Of a stretch of 50,630 nucleotides of DNA, positions 1-8,801 are shown piece by piece. Positions within the stretch are counted from its first letter, which is position 1. Every line of letters begins with the position of its first letter. The notes beneath the pieces are model-generated. The model saw nothing but the letters and a program-made list of their open reading frames with translations, was not told the origin of the DNA and made no database searches. Both the position numbers and the translations under genes were made by a program. The stretch is from an uncultured Sutterella sp. (lineage in GTDB: Bacteria; Pseudomonadota; Gammaproteobacteria; Burkholderiales; Burkholderiaceae_F): contig CAKQKT010000002.1 in NCBI GenBank assembly GCA_934249275.1, positions 1 through 50,630 of the forward strand, read 5' to 3'.

Positions 1-45
1 CATGTCCGAACGCTCAGTACTGATTGAGCACTGCGGTGTGGGAGG

Positions 46-65
46 GAGTGTCCGTAAGGACACTC
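46..65 (-). terminator. hairpin just after the asmA-like gene, possible terminator
   Basis: An 8-bp perfect inverted repeat (GAGTGTCC / GGACACTC, 4-nt loop) begins one base past the stop codon of the AsmA-family gene. On the minus strand it is not followed by a T-run, so intrinsic termination is doubtful. It may instead be a processing or 3'-protecting hairpin. Confidence 0.35.
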
Positions 66-66
66 T

Positions 67-2172
67 CTACCCGATTTCGAGGAATCTGTTTGCCCAGTCA
101 GGAAGTTCGATGTCCGGCAACTTGATGTCGGGCAGGCTGAAGTCTTTTGTGCCGAAATCGAAAAATTTCAGTTTGGAGGTATCGAACTTGTTCCACCAGT
201 TTTCGAGTTGTTGAAGAATGCGATCCTTGAAATTTCCTGTGGTCCAGGGTAATTTTCCCATATGCCCTTGTGCGGATACGTAGGCCGTTTGCCAATCGGG
301 CATCCAGTGAACAGGATTGGTCTGAATGCGAACGGGCATTGTAAAAAAGTCTTCACCGTTGTCGGTGGCAAAGTCAACGATGCAATTGAGTTGTTCGTAG
401 GCTCCTGTGAAAACGGCTTTCCAGTTCATCCCTTCGGCCGTTCCGTTTCGGATATTCCATGCTCCGTCGTTGAGAGAGAGTGCGCAGGATAGGGAAGTAA
501 AAGCGGTGCAACTGTCGCGCAGGAAGGCACTTGTTGGAGGTTCTTCAGGTTGGATGTTGCGCATGATTTTGGAGGCACGCTCAAGATCGGCGCCGAAGAA
601 TTCACCTTGACGAGCTTCCAGTGTGATGCTGGCTATGGTTTTTGACGTATCTTGAAGAAGGCCGGACGCGTTAAGTGTGCCGGAGAGAGAGCCTGTTAAA
701 AGTGATGGGAAGAGATCTTGTCCGTCAATATTGTTCCAACTGCTGCTAAGCAACCATAGGCCTTCTTCGGAAAATTCGGCGTCAAAGGGAATGGGGGCGG
801 ACGCTAGGTTCAGAACGCCGTCAATTACATGAGCCTTTCCGGCGCCGGTGACAAGCCGGCCTGTCGCTTCATGAGAGCCTATGTAGGGCGAATTGAGCAA
901 GACACTGAACTCTACAGCGGCTTCGATATCCTTGAGGAGCTTCTCATGACTTATCAGATTGACGGCTGTTTTGAGGGGAATTTCACCTAAAACAATGCGT
1001 CCGGAGACATGCGGAATGGTTGGAAATGTCTTCGGAAGGGGCGCTTGATCTGCGGTGCAGAGCATGGCATTGGAGATCGCTAGGTCTAGCGTAACGGCAG
1101 TGCCTTGCAGGGTGCCTCCAAATGCTGCTCGTCCGTTGCCTGATGTTGCATTCCAGATAAGACTGCCGGTGAGATTGCTGGGTTCAACAGAGGCGTGCGA
1201 GCCGTGTTTTTCGTGCACGGAGATGCTGACGGCCGGGGCTTCTAGGCGTTGCGTGTCGAAGTCAATTTTGAAGGATGAAAAAGTTGTGACGATTGGAGGG
1301 TTTTCTGGCGAAGTGAGGGTTAGGAATGTCGTCAGTGAAGGTGCGTTGAGCGTGTGTGTATCAAGCGTGAGGGAGGGAGCGGAAAGCTTGAACACATTGT
1401 CGTTAATCCGTTTTTGGACCACGGAGAGATTTGTAATAGTTGCGTTTTCGCGGGAGAGTTGAATCGCGTCGGCATGTCCCGAAAGTTCGGTATGACGACC
1501 GCGAACTTCACCCCTGAAGTTGGCATCAAGTTGTTGGGTTGATGCGGAAAGAAGACCGTTGGACAGGTCGGTACAGCCTTTCAATTCTGCATTGCCGAGT
1601 ATTTCAGGAAGCTTTAAAACGCCTGTGATGCTATATGCCGCCCCGGCTTCGCTCAGGTTTCTGAAAACAGCCGAGGTATTGTTGAGGTATGCCCAAGGTT
1701 TCGCCCCAGGCATGGCTTGGGAGAGATAGACGGCTCCTCGATGGACCATGAATTTGTCAATATTGAAGGCAAGGGGCTGAATTGTATTTTTGATCCAGTT
1801 GCGAACGTCTTCAGGGGAAGTATTCCCAAGGGTAATTGAGGCATCCGAGGTCGTAATTTCAGAGATGCGGGGGCTTCGAGTGAAGAGGGCAAGAGGATGC
1901 AGTGCGATAGTGGTGGAGGGCACGCACCCCTGGACAGTGCCGTCGGTGCTCGTGAGCACCGTGTCCGTAATCGAAAATTTCAGATTGGGCAGACGAGTGT
2001 CAATATGTAGACCGCCTATTTCGACTTGAAGGCCGAGATGATGGGACAGAGTTTCAATAACCCGATTGGATATGCGTTCGGGCGTGATGAAGGCATAAAG
2101 TCCGGCTACTAACACCAGCAAGAAGAAGGCGAGCGTGGTGAGAACAAGCAAAAATGAGCGCACGTAGCGCAT
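67..2172 (-). CDS. AsmA-family inner-membrane/periplasmic protein
   Basis: A 701-residue protein with one N-terminal membrane segment (about residues 7-29, mostly Leu, Val and Phe) followed by a long beta-rich periplasmic region. This is the architecture of the AsmA/YhdP/TamB group, which is thought to bridge inner and outer membranes and help move phospholipids. The start was set at 2172 because AAGGGG lies 6 nt upstream of that ATG; an ATG 84 nt further out has no ribosome-binding site and lies within the ahpF relic. The C-terminus carries a short repeated Leu-Pro-Asp-Ile pattern before the final helix. It is the last gene of the minus-strand block. The family assignment rests on overall architecture and N-terminal resemblance; the substrate is unknown. 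Confidence 0.72.
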   Translation of the reverse strand: MRYVRSFLLVLTTLAFFLLVLVAGLYAFITPERISNRVIETLSHHLGLQVEIGGLHIDTRLPNLKFSITDTVLTSTDGTVQGCVPSTTIALHPLALFTRSPRISEITTSDASITLGNTSPEDVRNWIKNTIQPLAFNIDKFMVHRGAVYLSQAMPGAKPWAYLNNTSAVFRNLSEAGAAYSITGVLKLPEILGNAELKGCTDLSNGLLSASTQQLDANFRGEVRGRHTELSGHADAIQLSRENATITNLSVVQKRINDNVFKLSAPSLTLDTHTLNAPSLTTFLTLTSPENPPIVTTFSSFKIDFDTQRLEAPAVSISVHEKHGSHASVEPSNLTGSLIWNATSGNGRAAFGGTLQGTAVTLDLAISNAMLCTADQAPLPKTFPTIPHVSGRIVLGEIPLKTAVNLISHEKLLKDIEAAVEFSVLLNSPYIGSHEATGRLVTGAGKAHVIDGVLNLASAPIPFDAEFSEEGLWLLSSSWNNIDGQDLFPSLLTGSLSGTLNASGLLQDTSKTIASITLEARQGEFFGADLERASKIMRNIQPEEPPTSAFLRDSCTAFTSLSCALSLNDGAWNIRNGTAEGMNWKAVFTGAYEQLNCIVDFATDNGEDFFTMPVRIQTNPVHWMPDWQTAYVSAQGHMGKLPWTTGNFKDRILQQLENWWNKFDTSKLKFFDFGTKDFSLPDIKLPDIELPDWANRFLEIG

Positions 2173-2260
2173 GGCGGATTCCCCTTTGAGTCTTTGCGCG
2201 AACAAGTGTGCCATAAATAAGGGGACGGGCGTAACTCTGTCCTCTTTTGAAAGCATTTTG

Positions 2261-3109
2261 TTAGGAGCTTTGTCGGATTAAGCATTCGAAGACGGGCAAG
2301 AAAGCTTGTGCGAAATGATTATCTGCTTGTCAGGGATTGACGTGCAGCCATCAATATCAAGGGATTTTGGTTTTCCTGATTCCCGGTTGAGGCAGTCGAG
2401 TTTTTTGAAGAACGATGTCTGCGGTGAGTTCTTTACCGTGGAGAAGGGGAACAACGGTGAAGTTGATGCCAACAAGCTCAATGGCAACTTCGGCTCTTCT
2501 TCAGAAATCAGCGACGAATGTATCGAGCCTTGCAATAATTTCAGAAAGTTCGCGTCGTCCGGAAATGAAAGGAAGGCCGTTGAGAAAGACTGTGGGAACT
2601 GCCAGTATGTTGCGCCGTGCAGCTTCATCTCGAAATACGGCGCCATCGATTACGGTAACGGAAGAATTGGGATTGAGAATCGAGATGATGGCAAGTGCTT
2701 GCACAACTTCCGGACAGTTGTGGCACGTAAGTGAGATGTAGACCTCGAAATCAAGAGGGCTCTTGAGTTGGGCGATCCTGCGAGATTCCTCATCGGAGAT
2801 TTTGGCCGGATGGCCGCCAGTCTGCAGTATGGCGAGTACAAAGCTCGTAAATTCATGCCCCATCGGAAGACAGGCAAAGCGGATGCCTTCGTGACCGTTC
2901 GGGGATGCAATTGTGAAACTCGGCCGGCGAACAGAGGGGGTGGCTTCTATTTCGTAGGTGATTTTGTCAGAAAGGGAGGAAACTTCCTTGAGAAGTGCTT
3001 CGATTTGGTTGGATTCTTGCGAATCGTCAAGGGCTGCCTTGAGTACGATGGAATGACGAATTTTGGTGAAGTAGTTTTGCAACTGGGCTTTGATGTTGAC
3101 GTCAAGCAT
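2261..3109 (-). pseudogene. ahpF: decayed ahpF (alkyl hydroperoxide reductase F subunit): N-terminal domain plus scrambled C-terminal remnants
   Basis: AhpF is a flavoprotein of about 520 residues that reduces AhpC with NADH. Here an open frame of 202 codons (3109-2501) matches only the N-terminal tandem-thioredoxin domain, including the redox motif CHNCP. It stops right where the linker to the FAD/NAD domains should begin. Past the stop, recognisable AhpF pieces continue. In the same frame (about 2494-2395) a stretch reading AEVAIELVGI...TADIVLQ resembles the NAD-domain helix region. In a shifted frame (about 2361-2290) DGCTSIPDKQIII resembles the conserved C-terminal GDCTTVPYKQIII. Back in the first frame, FECLIRQSS then TAA (2261) resembles the natural C-terminus. 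About 160 residues are missing before the first piece and about 100 before the second. The N-terminal domain may still be translated, but the reductase is lost. The relic follows ahpC after a terminator. Confidence 0.85.
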
Positions 3110-3130
3110 GATGAAGGAAGCCTGTGTGAT

Positions 3131-3162
3131 AAAAGGCCGTAAGCTGTGACAGCCTACGGCCT
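3131..3162 (-). terminator. intrinsic terminator between ahpC and the ahpF relic
   Basis: A stem of AGGCCGTA / TACGGCCT, extended by further pairing toward the loop, is followed on the minus strand by TTTT. It lies 17 bp past the ahpC stop and would uncouple ahpC from the broken ahpF. Confidence 0.7.
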
Positions 3163-3178
3163 GATCTGGTTAGGAAGA

Positions 3179-3742
3179 TTAAATCTTGCCGACGAGATCA
3201 AGAGATGGCGTTAGTGTAGCTGCTCCGGGTTGCCACTTGGCTGGACAGACTTGGCCGGGATTGGCCGCAACATACTGAGCAGCCTTGACTTTGCGAAGAA
3301 GCTCAGAGGCGTCTCGTCCGATGCCGCCGTCATGGTGTTCCATGATTACGATCTTGCCTTCAGGATTGATTACGAACGTGCCGCGTTCGGCGAGGCCTTC
3401 AGTCTCAATGAGCACCTGGAAGTTGCGAGCAAGTGTTGCGGTCGGGTCGCCGATCATTGGAAACTGAACCTTGCCAACGGCGGCGGAACTTTCATGCCAA
3501 GCCTTGTGCGTGAAGTGCGTGTCTGTTGAGACTGCGTAGATTTCGACGCCAAGAGCCTTGAATTCGGAGTAGTTTTCAGCCAGGTCTTCAAGTTCCGTCG
3601 GGCAAACAAACGTGAAGTCGGCAGGATAAAAGAAGACGACGGACCAATGCCCCTTGAGGGAATCTTCGGTCAGTTCGACAAAGTCGTCGTTGGCATAAGC
3701 TTGGGCCTTGAAAGGAAGGATTTCTGTGTTCAGAAGGGACAT
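3179..3742 (-). CDS. ahpC: alkyl hydroperoxide reductase subunit C (2-Cys peroxiredoxin)
   Basis: AhpC reduces hydrogen peroxide, organic peroxides and peroxynitrite in the cytoplasm. The 187-residue product has the exact length of the E. coli enzyme. It carries the peroxidatic cysteine at residue 47 in DFTFVCPTE and the resolving cysteine in VCPAKW near residue 166, so it is a typical 2-Cys AhpC that forms decamers. The start at 3742 was chosen over an in-frame start 33 nt upstream because GGAG lies 9 nt before it and because the protein then begins MSLLNTEI, as in the family. Its usual partner ahpF, immediately downstream, is a pseudogene, so electrons must come from another reductase. A promoter and a palindrome lie just upstream. 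Confidence 0.97.
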   Translation of the reverse strand: MSLLNTEILPFKAQAYANDDFVELTEDSLKGHWSVVFFYPADFTFVCPTELEDLAENYSEFKALGVEIYAVSTDTHFTHKAWHESSAAVGKVQFPMIGDPTATLARNFQVLIETEGLAERGTFVINPEGKIVIMEHHDGGIGRDASELLRKVKAAQYVAANPGQVCPAKWQPGAATLTPSLDLVGKI

Positions 3743-3785
3743 TTGTTTTAACTCCAAGGTGAGAAACACTCTCATGTTACTGAGT

Positions 3786-3836
3786 ATGTTAGTGTTCTTC
3801 TATTGGAGTGTCAAATAGATAATAAAAATCTATTTG
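3786..3836 (-). promoter_or_regulatory. ahpC promoter with an upstream 9-bp inverted repeat (putative operator)
   Basis: Reading the minus strand, TTGACA (3814-3809), a 17-nt spacer and TAACAT (3791-3786) form a strong sigma-70 promoter, giving a leader of about 36 nt for ahpC. Directly upstream is a perfect inverted repeat, CAAATAGAT-N7-ATCTATTTG (3812-3836), whose inner arm overlaps the first three bases of the -35 box. ATAG/CTAT half-sites are the OxyR signature, but the N11 spacing between them here is not the canonical N7, so the regulator is unknown. Confidence 0.75.
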
Positions 3837-3840
3837 ATTG

Positions 3841-3870
3841 AAAAAAGAAAATCCCGCCGAATTCGGCGGG
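3841..3870 (-). terminator. intrinsic terminator of the XRE regulator gene
   Basis: The 18-nt perfect palindrome CCCGCCGAATTCGGCGGG (3853-3870) is followed on the minus strand by ATTTTCTTTTTT. It sits 6 bp past the stop codon of the XRE gene and just upstream of the ahpC control region. Confidence 0.88.
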
Positions 3871-3876
3871 AGTAAT

Positions 3877-4248
3877 TCAGTTCTTGAAACGACGTCGGAA
3901 TTCTTGCTTGAGATTGGGGGCAAGCCTCTCGAGGGCATCCATCGTGGAAAAGATGGAGGCGCGGCCGCGCTGAGAAAGGTCTCGGAAGCGCGAGAGAAGT
4001 TCATTTTCCTCGGCAACCGGTACGTGACGTTCGGCTGTAATGATGAACAGGACGTCAAAGCCGCATGCAGCAAGACGAGGCAAGCGGTAGATGCCGGGAT
4101 CTTCGTCTCCGGTTTCGAACTGTTCATAAACGGCGATGGGAACGCCGAGCAACTGTGCGATTTGTTGCTTTGTATAGCCAAGGCGTTCTCGTTCGTGTCG
4201 GAGGCGTTCACCGATTTCCTGACGCTTTTTGGTGGAGGTCGTTGCCAT
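3877..4248 (-). CDS. XRE-family helix-turn-helix transcriptional regulator
   Basis: A 123-residue protein with a Cro/CI-type helix-turn-helix at about residues 13-65 (LRHERERLGYTKQQIAQLLG followed by the recognition helix). A short Arg-rich C-terminal region of unknown role follows. No membrane segment or ligand domain is visible. The start at 4248 gives a normal XRE N-terminus; longer in-frame starts exist upstream but would run through the probable promoter, where TTATACT is seen at about 4283-4289. The gene is terminated separately from ahpC, which lies downstream on the same strand. It could regulate itself or the neighbouring peroxide gene, but nothing in the sequence proves a target. 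Confidence 0.82.
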   Translation of the reverse strand: MATTSTKKRQEIGERLRHERERLGYTKQQIAQLLGVPIAVYEQFETGDEDPGIYRLPRLAACGFDVLFIITAERHVPVAEENELLSRFRDLSQRGRASIFSTMDALERLAPNLKQEFRRRFKN

Positions 4249-4304
4249 GACTGAGTAAGTGTGGGGTTGTTGGAACCTTGTCAGTATAACGGTATATGGA
4301 AGAA

Positions 4305-4339
4305 CAACGGGAGGCTGTCTCTGCGACAACCTCCCGTTG
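4305..4339 (-). terminator. probable terminator of ychF
   Basis: A 10-bp perfect stem CAACGGGAGG / CCTCCCGTTG with a 15-nt loop lies 24 bp past the ychF stop. The U-tract on the minus strand (TTCTTCC) is weak. It overlaps the probable promoter region of the downstream XRE gene. Confidence 0.6.
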
Positions 4340-4362
4340 CTGTTGATTGCGTGGCTTATGTG

Positions 4363-5457
4363 TTACACGTTGAAGAGGAAGTTCATGACGTCGCCATCCT
4401 GAACAATGTAGTCTTTGCCTTCGGCGCGCATTTTGCCGGCTTCCTGGGCACCCTTCTCACCCTTGAACTTGATGAAGTCTTCGTAAGCGATCGTCTGGGC
4501 GCGGATGAAACCGCGTTCAAAATCAGTGTGAATGACACCAGCGGCCTGCGGAGCGGTGTCGCCTTTGTGGATTGTCCAAGCGCGGACTTCCTTGACGCCT
4601 GCAGTGAAATAGGTCTGAAGACCGAGCAGATCGTAGCCGGCACGAATCACGCGGTCGAGACCGGGTTCGGTCATGCCCATGTCGGCAAGGAACATTTCCT
4701 TGTCTTCATCATCAAGATCGGCAATGTCGGCCTCGGTTTTGGCGCAGACTGCAACGACGGGAGAATGTTCGGAAGCTGCAAATTCACGCACGGAATCAAG
4801 CAGGGGATTGTTTTCGAAACCATGGTCTTCGACGTTGGCTACGTACATCGTCGGCTTTATCGTAAGGAGGAAGAGCGGACGGATGACTGCGAGTTCTTCG
4901 GGCGTGAGCTTCACGGAGCGGGCGGCACGGCCTTCATTGAGGGCAGGCAGAAGCTTTTCGAGCACGAGTACGAGCTTGAGGGCTTCCTTGTCGCCGCCGG
5001 AGCGAGCCTGCTTGCTGTAGCGGTTAAGTGCCTTTTCAACGGTTTGAAGGTCGGCGAGAGCAAGCTCGGTGTTGATGACATTGATGTCATCAAGCGGATC
5101 AACCTTTCCGGAAACATGGACGATATTGTCATCGTTGAAGCAACGAACGATGTGGGCGATGGCATCGCACTCGCGGATGTTGGCGAGAAACTGGTTGCCG
5201 AGGCCTTCGCCCTTGCTCGCGCCGGCAACGAGGCCTGCGATGTCAACGAACTCGACGGCGGCTGGAACGATGCGTTCGGGATGAACGATTTCGGAGAGCG
5301 CCTTCAAACGGGGATCGGGCACTTCAACGATGCCGACGTTCGGTTCAATGGTGCAGAAAGGATAGTTTTCGGCAGCAATGCCGGCTTTGGTAAGCGCATT
5401 GAAGATCGTCGACTTACCGACGTTGGGAAGGCCTACGATGCCACACTTCAAACCCAT
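4363..5457 (-). CDS. ychF: redox-regulated ATPase/GTPase YchF (Obg family)
   Basis: YchF is a universal P-loop ATPase of the Obg group that binds ribosomes and affects stress responses. The 364-residue product, normal for the family, begins [17 protein letters not shown]. The P-loop lies at residues 9-17, the G3 motif DIAG follows, a coiled-coil insertion comes next, and a C-terminal TGS domain ends in a [19 protein letters not shown] tail. Altered nucleotide specificity is a family property, not something shown here. The gene follows pth and the DUF523 gene on the same strand, the usual pth-ychF linkage, and has AGAG before its ATG. Confidence 0.97.
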   Translation of the reverse strand: MGLKCGIVGLPNVGKSTIFNALTKAGIAAENYPFCTIEPNVGIVEVPDPRLKALSEIVHPERIVPAAVEFVDIAGLVAGASKGEGLGNQFLANIRECDAIAHIVRCFNDDNIVHVSGKVDPLDDINVINTELALADLQTVEKALNRYSKQARSGGDKEALKLVLVLEKLLPALNEGRAARSVKLTPEELAVIRPLFLLTIKPTMYVANVEDHGFENNPLLDSVREFAASEHSPVVAVCAKTEADIADLDDEDKEMFLADMGMTEPGLDRVIRAGYDLLGLQTYFTAGVKEVRAWTIHKGDTAPQAAGVIHTDFERGFIRAQTIAYEDFIKFKGEKGAQEAGKMRAEGKDYIVQDGDVMNFLFNV

Positions 5458-5520
5458 GGTGAATCTCTGTTGAAATCAAAAAAAAGTTGCAGACGGAATC
5501 GTCCGGAAAATCATTCTATT

Positions 5521-6018
5521 TTAGCAAGCGGAATCTTCCTGCGCCTTGATAGCCGCGGCCAGAAGATCAAGCTCCAATTCGCTCATAATGCGGACGCCAA
5601 TGCTCGAAAGTAATTCGGCAGTTACTCCCCGACCAGTGACAAGCGTATTTGTAAAAGTGCCGTCGTAAATCTGATTGTGGGCGCAGGAGGGACTTTTGGC
5701 TTTCAGAAGGGCAAGTTTGATGCCGTGTTTTCGGCAAAGATTTGCCGCTAGGCGGGCGCCTCGGATAAAGCAGGCTGTGTTGTCTCGACCGTCGGATGCA
5801 ATGATATGGTCGCGGCCCTGCAGCACGCCAGATGCCGTACCCTGTATTTCCGAGGGAGCTCGAGGCGTAGGCAGTCCGCCGTCGCTCTCAGGGCAAACGG
5901 AGATCCAGCAGTCCTCTCCGATGCCAGCGGCACGAAGCGCTTCTTTGAGGTCTGTTTTAACTTTGCCGTCATAGCGGCAAGGCTCGCCGAGAAGACAACG
6001 GCTCACAAGCAGCTTCAT
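5521..6018 (-). CDS. DUF523 family protein
   Basis: A 165-residue protein matching the DUF523 family. It has the N-terminal [13 protein letters not shown] motif, the [12 protein letters not shown] motif and a later KSPSCA motif, with several conserved cysteines that could bind metal or a cofactor. The function is unknown, and no signal peptide or membrane segment is seen. The start codon overlaps the stop of pth by 4 bases (ATGA), so the two are probably translationally coupled. ychF follows 63 bp downstream. Confidence 0.88.
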   Translation of the reverse strand: MKLLVSRCLLGEPCRYDGKVKTDLKEALRAAGIGEDCWISVCPESDGGLPTPRAPSEIQGTASGVLQGRDHIIASDGRDNTACFIRGARLAANLCRKHGIKLALLKAKSPSCAHNQIYDGTFTNTLVTGRGVTAELLSSIGVRIMSELELDLLAAAIKAQEDSAC

Positions 6019-6644
6019 TCTGCGGCCGCCTTCTTCGGAGGCTTAGGCGGATTGCCGTACTTGGCTAGACGTCGAGAGACGCCTGTGAAGTCGCCTTCGG
6101 CAAGAGAGGACGCTTCGTTGAGGGCGATGCGGATGCAGTCTTCGATGGCGGTTTCGTGTTCTGCTGAAGGAGCTGACAACACGAAGTCCGCTACTTGCTG
6201 TGCCATGCCGAGGGTACGCGGATGCCCGGTGCCGAGGCGCAGGCGCCAAAAGTTGGGGGTGGAAAGCTTGGCCGTGATGTCCTTAAGACCGTTATGGCCG
6301 GCATTGCCGCCGCCTTGTTTGATCTTCATGCAGCCCGGAGGAAGGTCGAGCTCGTCGTGTACAACGAGGATTTGTTCCGGAGTAATTTTGTAGTAGAGCG
6401 CAAGCGCTACTACAGCATCGCCCGAACGGTTCATGTAAGTCGAGGGTTTTAGCAGCCATACGTCGTTGCTGCCGATTCTTGCTTTACAGACTTCGCCTTG
6501 AAACTTTCTCTCGTCGCGGAAGAGGGCGCCCGTTTTGCGAGCCAGCTCATCAACGAACCAGAAGCCAGCGTTGTGGCGAGTCCGAGCATATTCACTACCC
6601 GGATTGCCGAGGCCGACGATTAATCGAATTCCTTGTTCGGTCAT
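6015..6644 (-). CDS. pth: peptidyl-tRNA hydrolase
   Basis: Pth cleaves the ester bond of peptidyl-tRNAs that drop off the ribosome, recycling the tRNA. The 209-residue product has the family motifs: GLGNPG near residue 11, the catalytic histidine at about residue 24 in [14 protein letters not shown], and HDELD carrying the assisting aspartate. A Lys- and Pro-rich tail ends the protein. The ATG at 6644 is preferred; an in-frame TTG 9 nt upstream is possible, and neither has a clear Shine-Dalgarno sequence. In related genomes pth directly follows rplY, whereas here a helicase gene bounded by terminators separates them. Confidence 0.97.
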   Translation of the reverse strand: MTEQGIRLIVGLGNPGSEYARTRHNAGFWFVDELARKTGALFRDERKFQGEVCKARIGSNDVWLLKPSTYMNRSGDAVVALALYYKITPEQILVVHDELDLPPGCMKIKQGGGNAGHNGLKDITAKLSTPNFWRLRLGTGHPRTLGMAQQVADFVLSAPSAEHETAIEDCIRIALNEASSLAEGDFTGVSRRLAKYGNPPKPPKKAAAE

Positions 6645-6658
6645 GACGTTCAATATGT

Positions 6659-6680
6659 AAAAAGGCCGGCAGAGCCGGCC
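6659..6680 (-). terminator. intrinsic terminator of the DEAD-box helicase gene
   Basis: A 7-bp GC-only stem GGCCGGC-AGA-GCCGGCC (6664-6680) is followed on the minus strand by TTTTT. It lies about 55 bp past the helicase stop codon and just before pth. Confidence 0.85.
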
Positions 6681-6734
6681 GGAGAAAAGCAGGTTCTGAG
6701 CGGCTTGAATCAGTCGTTCAGAATAAGCGTCATT

Positions 6735-8552
6735 TTAGCGGCGGGGACCGCGCTTGTCGTAGTTGCCTTCACGACGGAAATCGCGTTTGGTTTTAGCACC
6801 ACGATACTCTCGGGAATCTTCGCTGCGCGATTGCCAGTTGCGGTCTTCATTACGTTCGCGACGGTATTCACCGCGATCTTCACGCGATTCACGGCGCGGA
6901 CGATCAAGCTTGACTGTGGTTTCACGGCCCTTGAATCGTACGCCTTCCATGGCGTCGATGATCTGGTCGACTCGGTCGGAGTCGACTTCGACGATCGTGA
7001 AGCGGTCGGAAATGTCGATGGCACCGATGCATTTGGAGGGAACGCCGGCCTCATTGGCAATGGCGCCGACGATGTCGGAGGGGCGAATGCCGAGTTCGCG
7101 GCCAGCTCCAACGAAGAGTCGCGTCATGCCTTCTTCAGGAGCTTCACGACGTTCACGGCGAGGTGTGCGTTCACCGCGCATGGGCTTGTCTCCGCGTTCG
7201 CGGCGGGGGCGTTCGAAAGGCGAGTAGGCGGGAATTTCCGTATCGTCATCGTTCGTGCCTTCGTTTTCCTGAGCAAGCTTCATTGCTGCCGCAGCGACGT
7301 CAAACGGATCAAATTCCTCGCAGAGAGATTCGACGACAACGCGGAAGCGATCCAGATCACCTGCTTCGAGAATTTCGGCGAGAGAGCCGCGCATCATTTC
7401 GAGGCGGCGTGCACGAACGTCCGTAGCGGAGGGCACGGAACGAACTTCGATTCGCGCCTTGGTGATGCCTTCAATGGCGCGCAGATGGCGATGTTCACGC
7501 GGCTCGAGAATGGTGATCGCGGTACCTGTACGGCCGGCACGACCGGTACGGCCGATGCGGTGCACGTACGTTTCATAGGAAGCCGGAATGCCGAAGTTGA
7601 TGACGTGCGTGAGATTCTCGAGGTCAATGCCGCGGGCTGCAACGTCTGTGGCGACGATGGCGTCGATCTGACCGGAACGAGCGCGCTTCATGACGCGGTC
7701 ACGGGTCGGCTGATCGAGACCGCCGTGAAGGGCTTCAACGCTGAAGCCGCGGGCGCGAAGAGATTCCGTAAGGTCGTCAACTTCCATGCGGGTGCGCGTA
7801 AAAATAATGGCGAGCTCAGGAGCTTCAAGGTCGAGAATGCGGCCGAGAGCGGTTGTGCGATAGTTGTGACCAACAACGTAAGCAATCTGTGGAACGCGAG
7901 GCGTTTCACCTTCTGCGGTTTTTTCCTTAGCGATCGTGATTCGGATCGGGTCAACGAGACGGGCTTCTGCGATGCGAGCGATCTTCGGGGGCAGCGTGGC
8001 GGAGAAGAGTGCTGTCTGAACATGGCCGGGCAGAGCGTCGAAGATGGCGTCAAGTTCATCGGCAAAGCCAAGATCGAGCATCTCGTCGGCTTCGTCGAGT
8101 ACTACGGCTTTGATGTTTGTGAGATCGAGCGTTCCTCGGCCAATGTGGTCGAGTGCACGACCCGGGGTCGCGACGACGACGTGCGTGCCGCGGCGCAGAG
8201 CTCGAATCTGACGGCTGTATTCCTGTCCGCCATAGATAGGTGTCACCACAACGCCAGCCTTGCGCCCGTAGTTGTGAAATGCTTCGCTAACCTGAAGGCA
8301 GAGTTCGCGGGTCGGGGTGAGAACGAGGACGAGCGGTGCGCCTGCTTCCTGACCGAGCACGTGGCGCTCAAGAAGCGGCAACGAGAAAGCTGCAGTCTTG
8401 CCGGTGCCGGTAGCGGCACGGCCGAGTACGTCGGAACCAGTCAGAAGGGCCGGAATGGCTTCGTTCTGAATGGGGGTAGGTTCCTCGAAGCCGAGTTCGG
8501 TAAGCGAGGAAACGATAGATTCGGACAGGCCGAGTTCGGAGAAAGTTGTCAT
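6735..8552 (-). CDS. deaD: DEAD-box ATP-dependent RNA helicase, CsdA/DeaD type
   Basis: A 605-residue cold-shock-type RNA helicase that unwinds structured RNA during ribosome assembly and mRNA turnover. The motifs are present in order: Q-motif (FEEPTPIQ), motif I AATGTGKT, Ia PTRELC, II DEAD, III SAT, and VI HRIGRTGRAG. After the two RecA domains come a dimerisation-like segment and a DbpA-type RNA-binding domain (RLFVGAGRELGIRPSDIVGA). A disordered tail rich in Arg, Asp, Glu and Tyr closes the protein. The start at 8552 gives the normal N-terminus MTTFSELGLSES. About 180 nt between the upstream terminator and this start form a long leader, as in E. coli csdA. The gene is monocistronic by its flanking terminators. 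Confidence 0.96.
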   Translation of the reverse strand: MTTFSELGLSESIVSSLTELGFEEPTPIQNEAIPALLTGSDVLGRAATGTGKTAAFSLPLLERHVLGQEAGAPLVLVLTPTRELCLQVSEAFHNYGRKAGVVVTPIYGGQEYSRQIRALRRGTHVVVATPGRALDHIGRGTLDLTNIKAVVLDEADEMLDLGFADELDAIFDALPGHVQTALFSATLPPKIARIAEARLVDPIRITIAKEKTAEGETPRVPQIAYVVGHNYRTTALGRILDLEAPELAIIFTRTRMEVDDLTESLRARGFSVEALHGGLDQPTRDRVMKRARSGQIDAIVATDVAARGIDLENLTHVINFGIPASYETYVHRIGRTGRAGRTGTAITILEPREHRHLRAIEGITKARIEVRSVPSATDVRARRLEMMRGSLAEILEAGDLDRFRVVVESLCEEFDPFDVAAAAMKLAQENEGTNDDDTEIPAYSPFERPRRERGDKPMRGERTPRRERREAPEEGMTRLFVGAGRELGIRPSDIVGAIANEAGVPSKCIGAIDISDRFTIVEVDSDRVDQIIDAMEGVRFKGRETTVKLDRPRRESREDRGEYRRERNEDRNWQSRSEDSREYRGAKTKRDFRREGNYDKRGPRR

Positions 8553-8732
8553 GAATTCGTATTGATACTGTTGTAACTTCTGGGGAAGGGAATGGATCCG
8601 TTTTCCCCGCACATAACGAACGACGTGAACTTTCTGAAAGGGGCAAACGGCTTGTGGGCGACGCTTCAGGCAGCGGTCGCAGGGGTATGGAAGACCGTAA
8701 TAGTGGCCTTCAGAAGGGAAAAGCCCTTCGTA

Positions 8733-8768
8733 CAAAAAAGATCCGCAGGGAGGGAGTCCCTGCGGATC
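8733..8768 (-). terminator. intrinsic terminator of rplY
   Basis: A 12-bp perfect stem GATCCGCAGGGA / TCCCTGCGGATC with a 5-nt loop (8740-8768) is followed on the minus strand by a run of six T. It lies 33 bp beyond the rplY stop. Confidence 0.93.
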
Positions 8769-8801
8769 CTGTCAAAGCATCTGAATCAGATCAGAAACTC
8801 A

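Noticed and set aside
2278..2646. 122-codon minus-strand frame as a separate small gene
   Set aside because: Its N-terminal part is an out-of-frame reading of the AhpF N-terminal domain and its C-terminal part is an AhpF remnant, so it belongs to the pseudogene.
3812..3836. Canonical OxyR site upstream of ahpC
   Set aside because: ATAG and CTAT are present but separated by 11 rather than 7 bases, so I describe only a palindrome and leave the regulator open.
4261..5613. 450-codon open frame on the plus strand opposite ychF
   Set aside because: It mirrors the ychF codons and has no recognisable family features. Codon bias that avoids TTA, CTA and TCA leaves the antisense strand open.
6633..8576. 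647-codon plus-strand frame opposite deaD
   Set aside because: Antisense shadow of a highly biased gene; all conserved helicase motifs lie on the minus strand.
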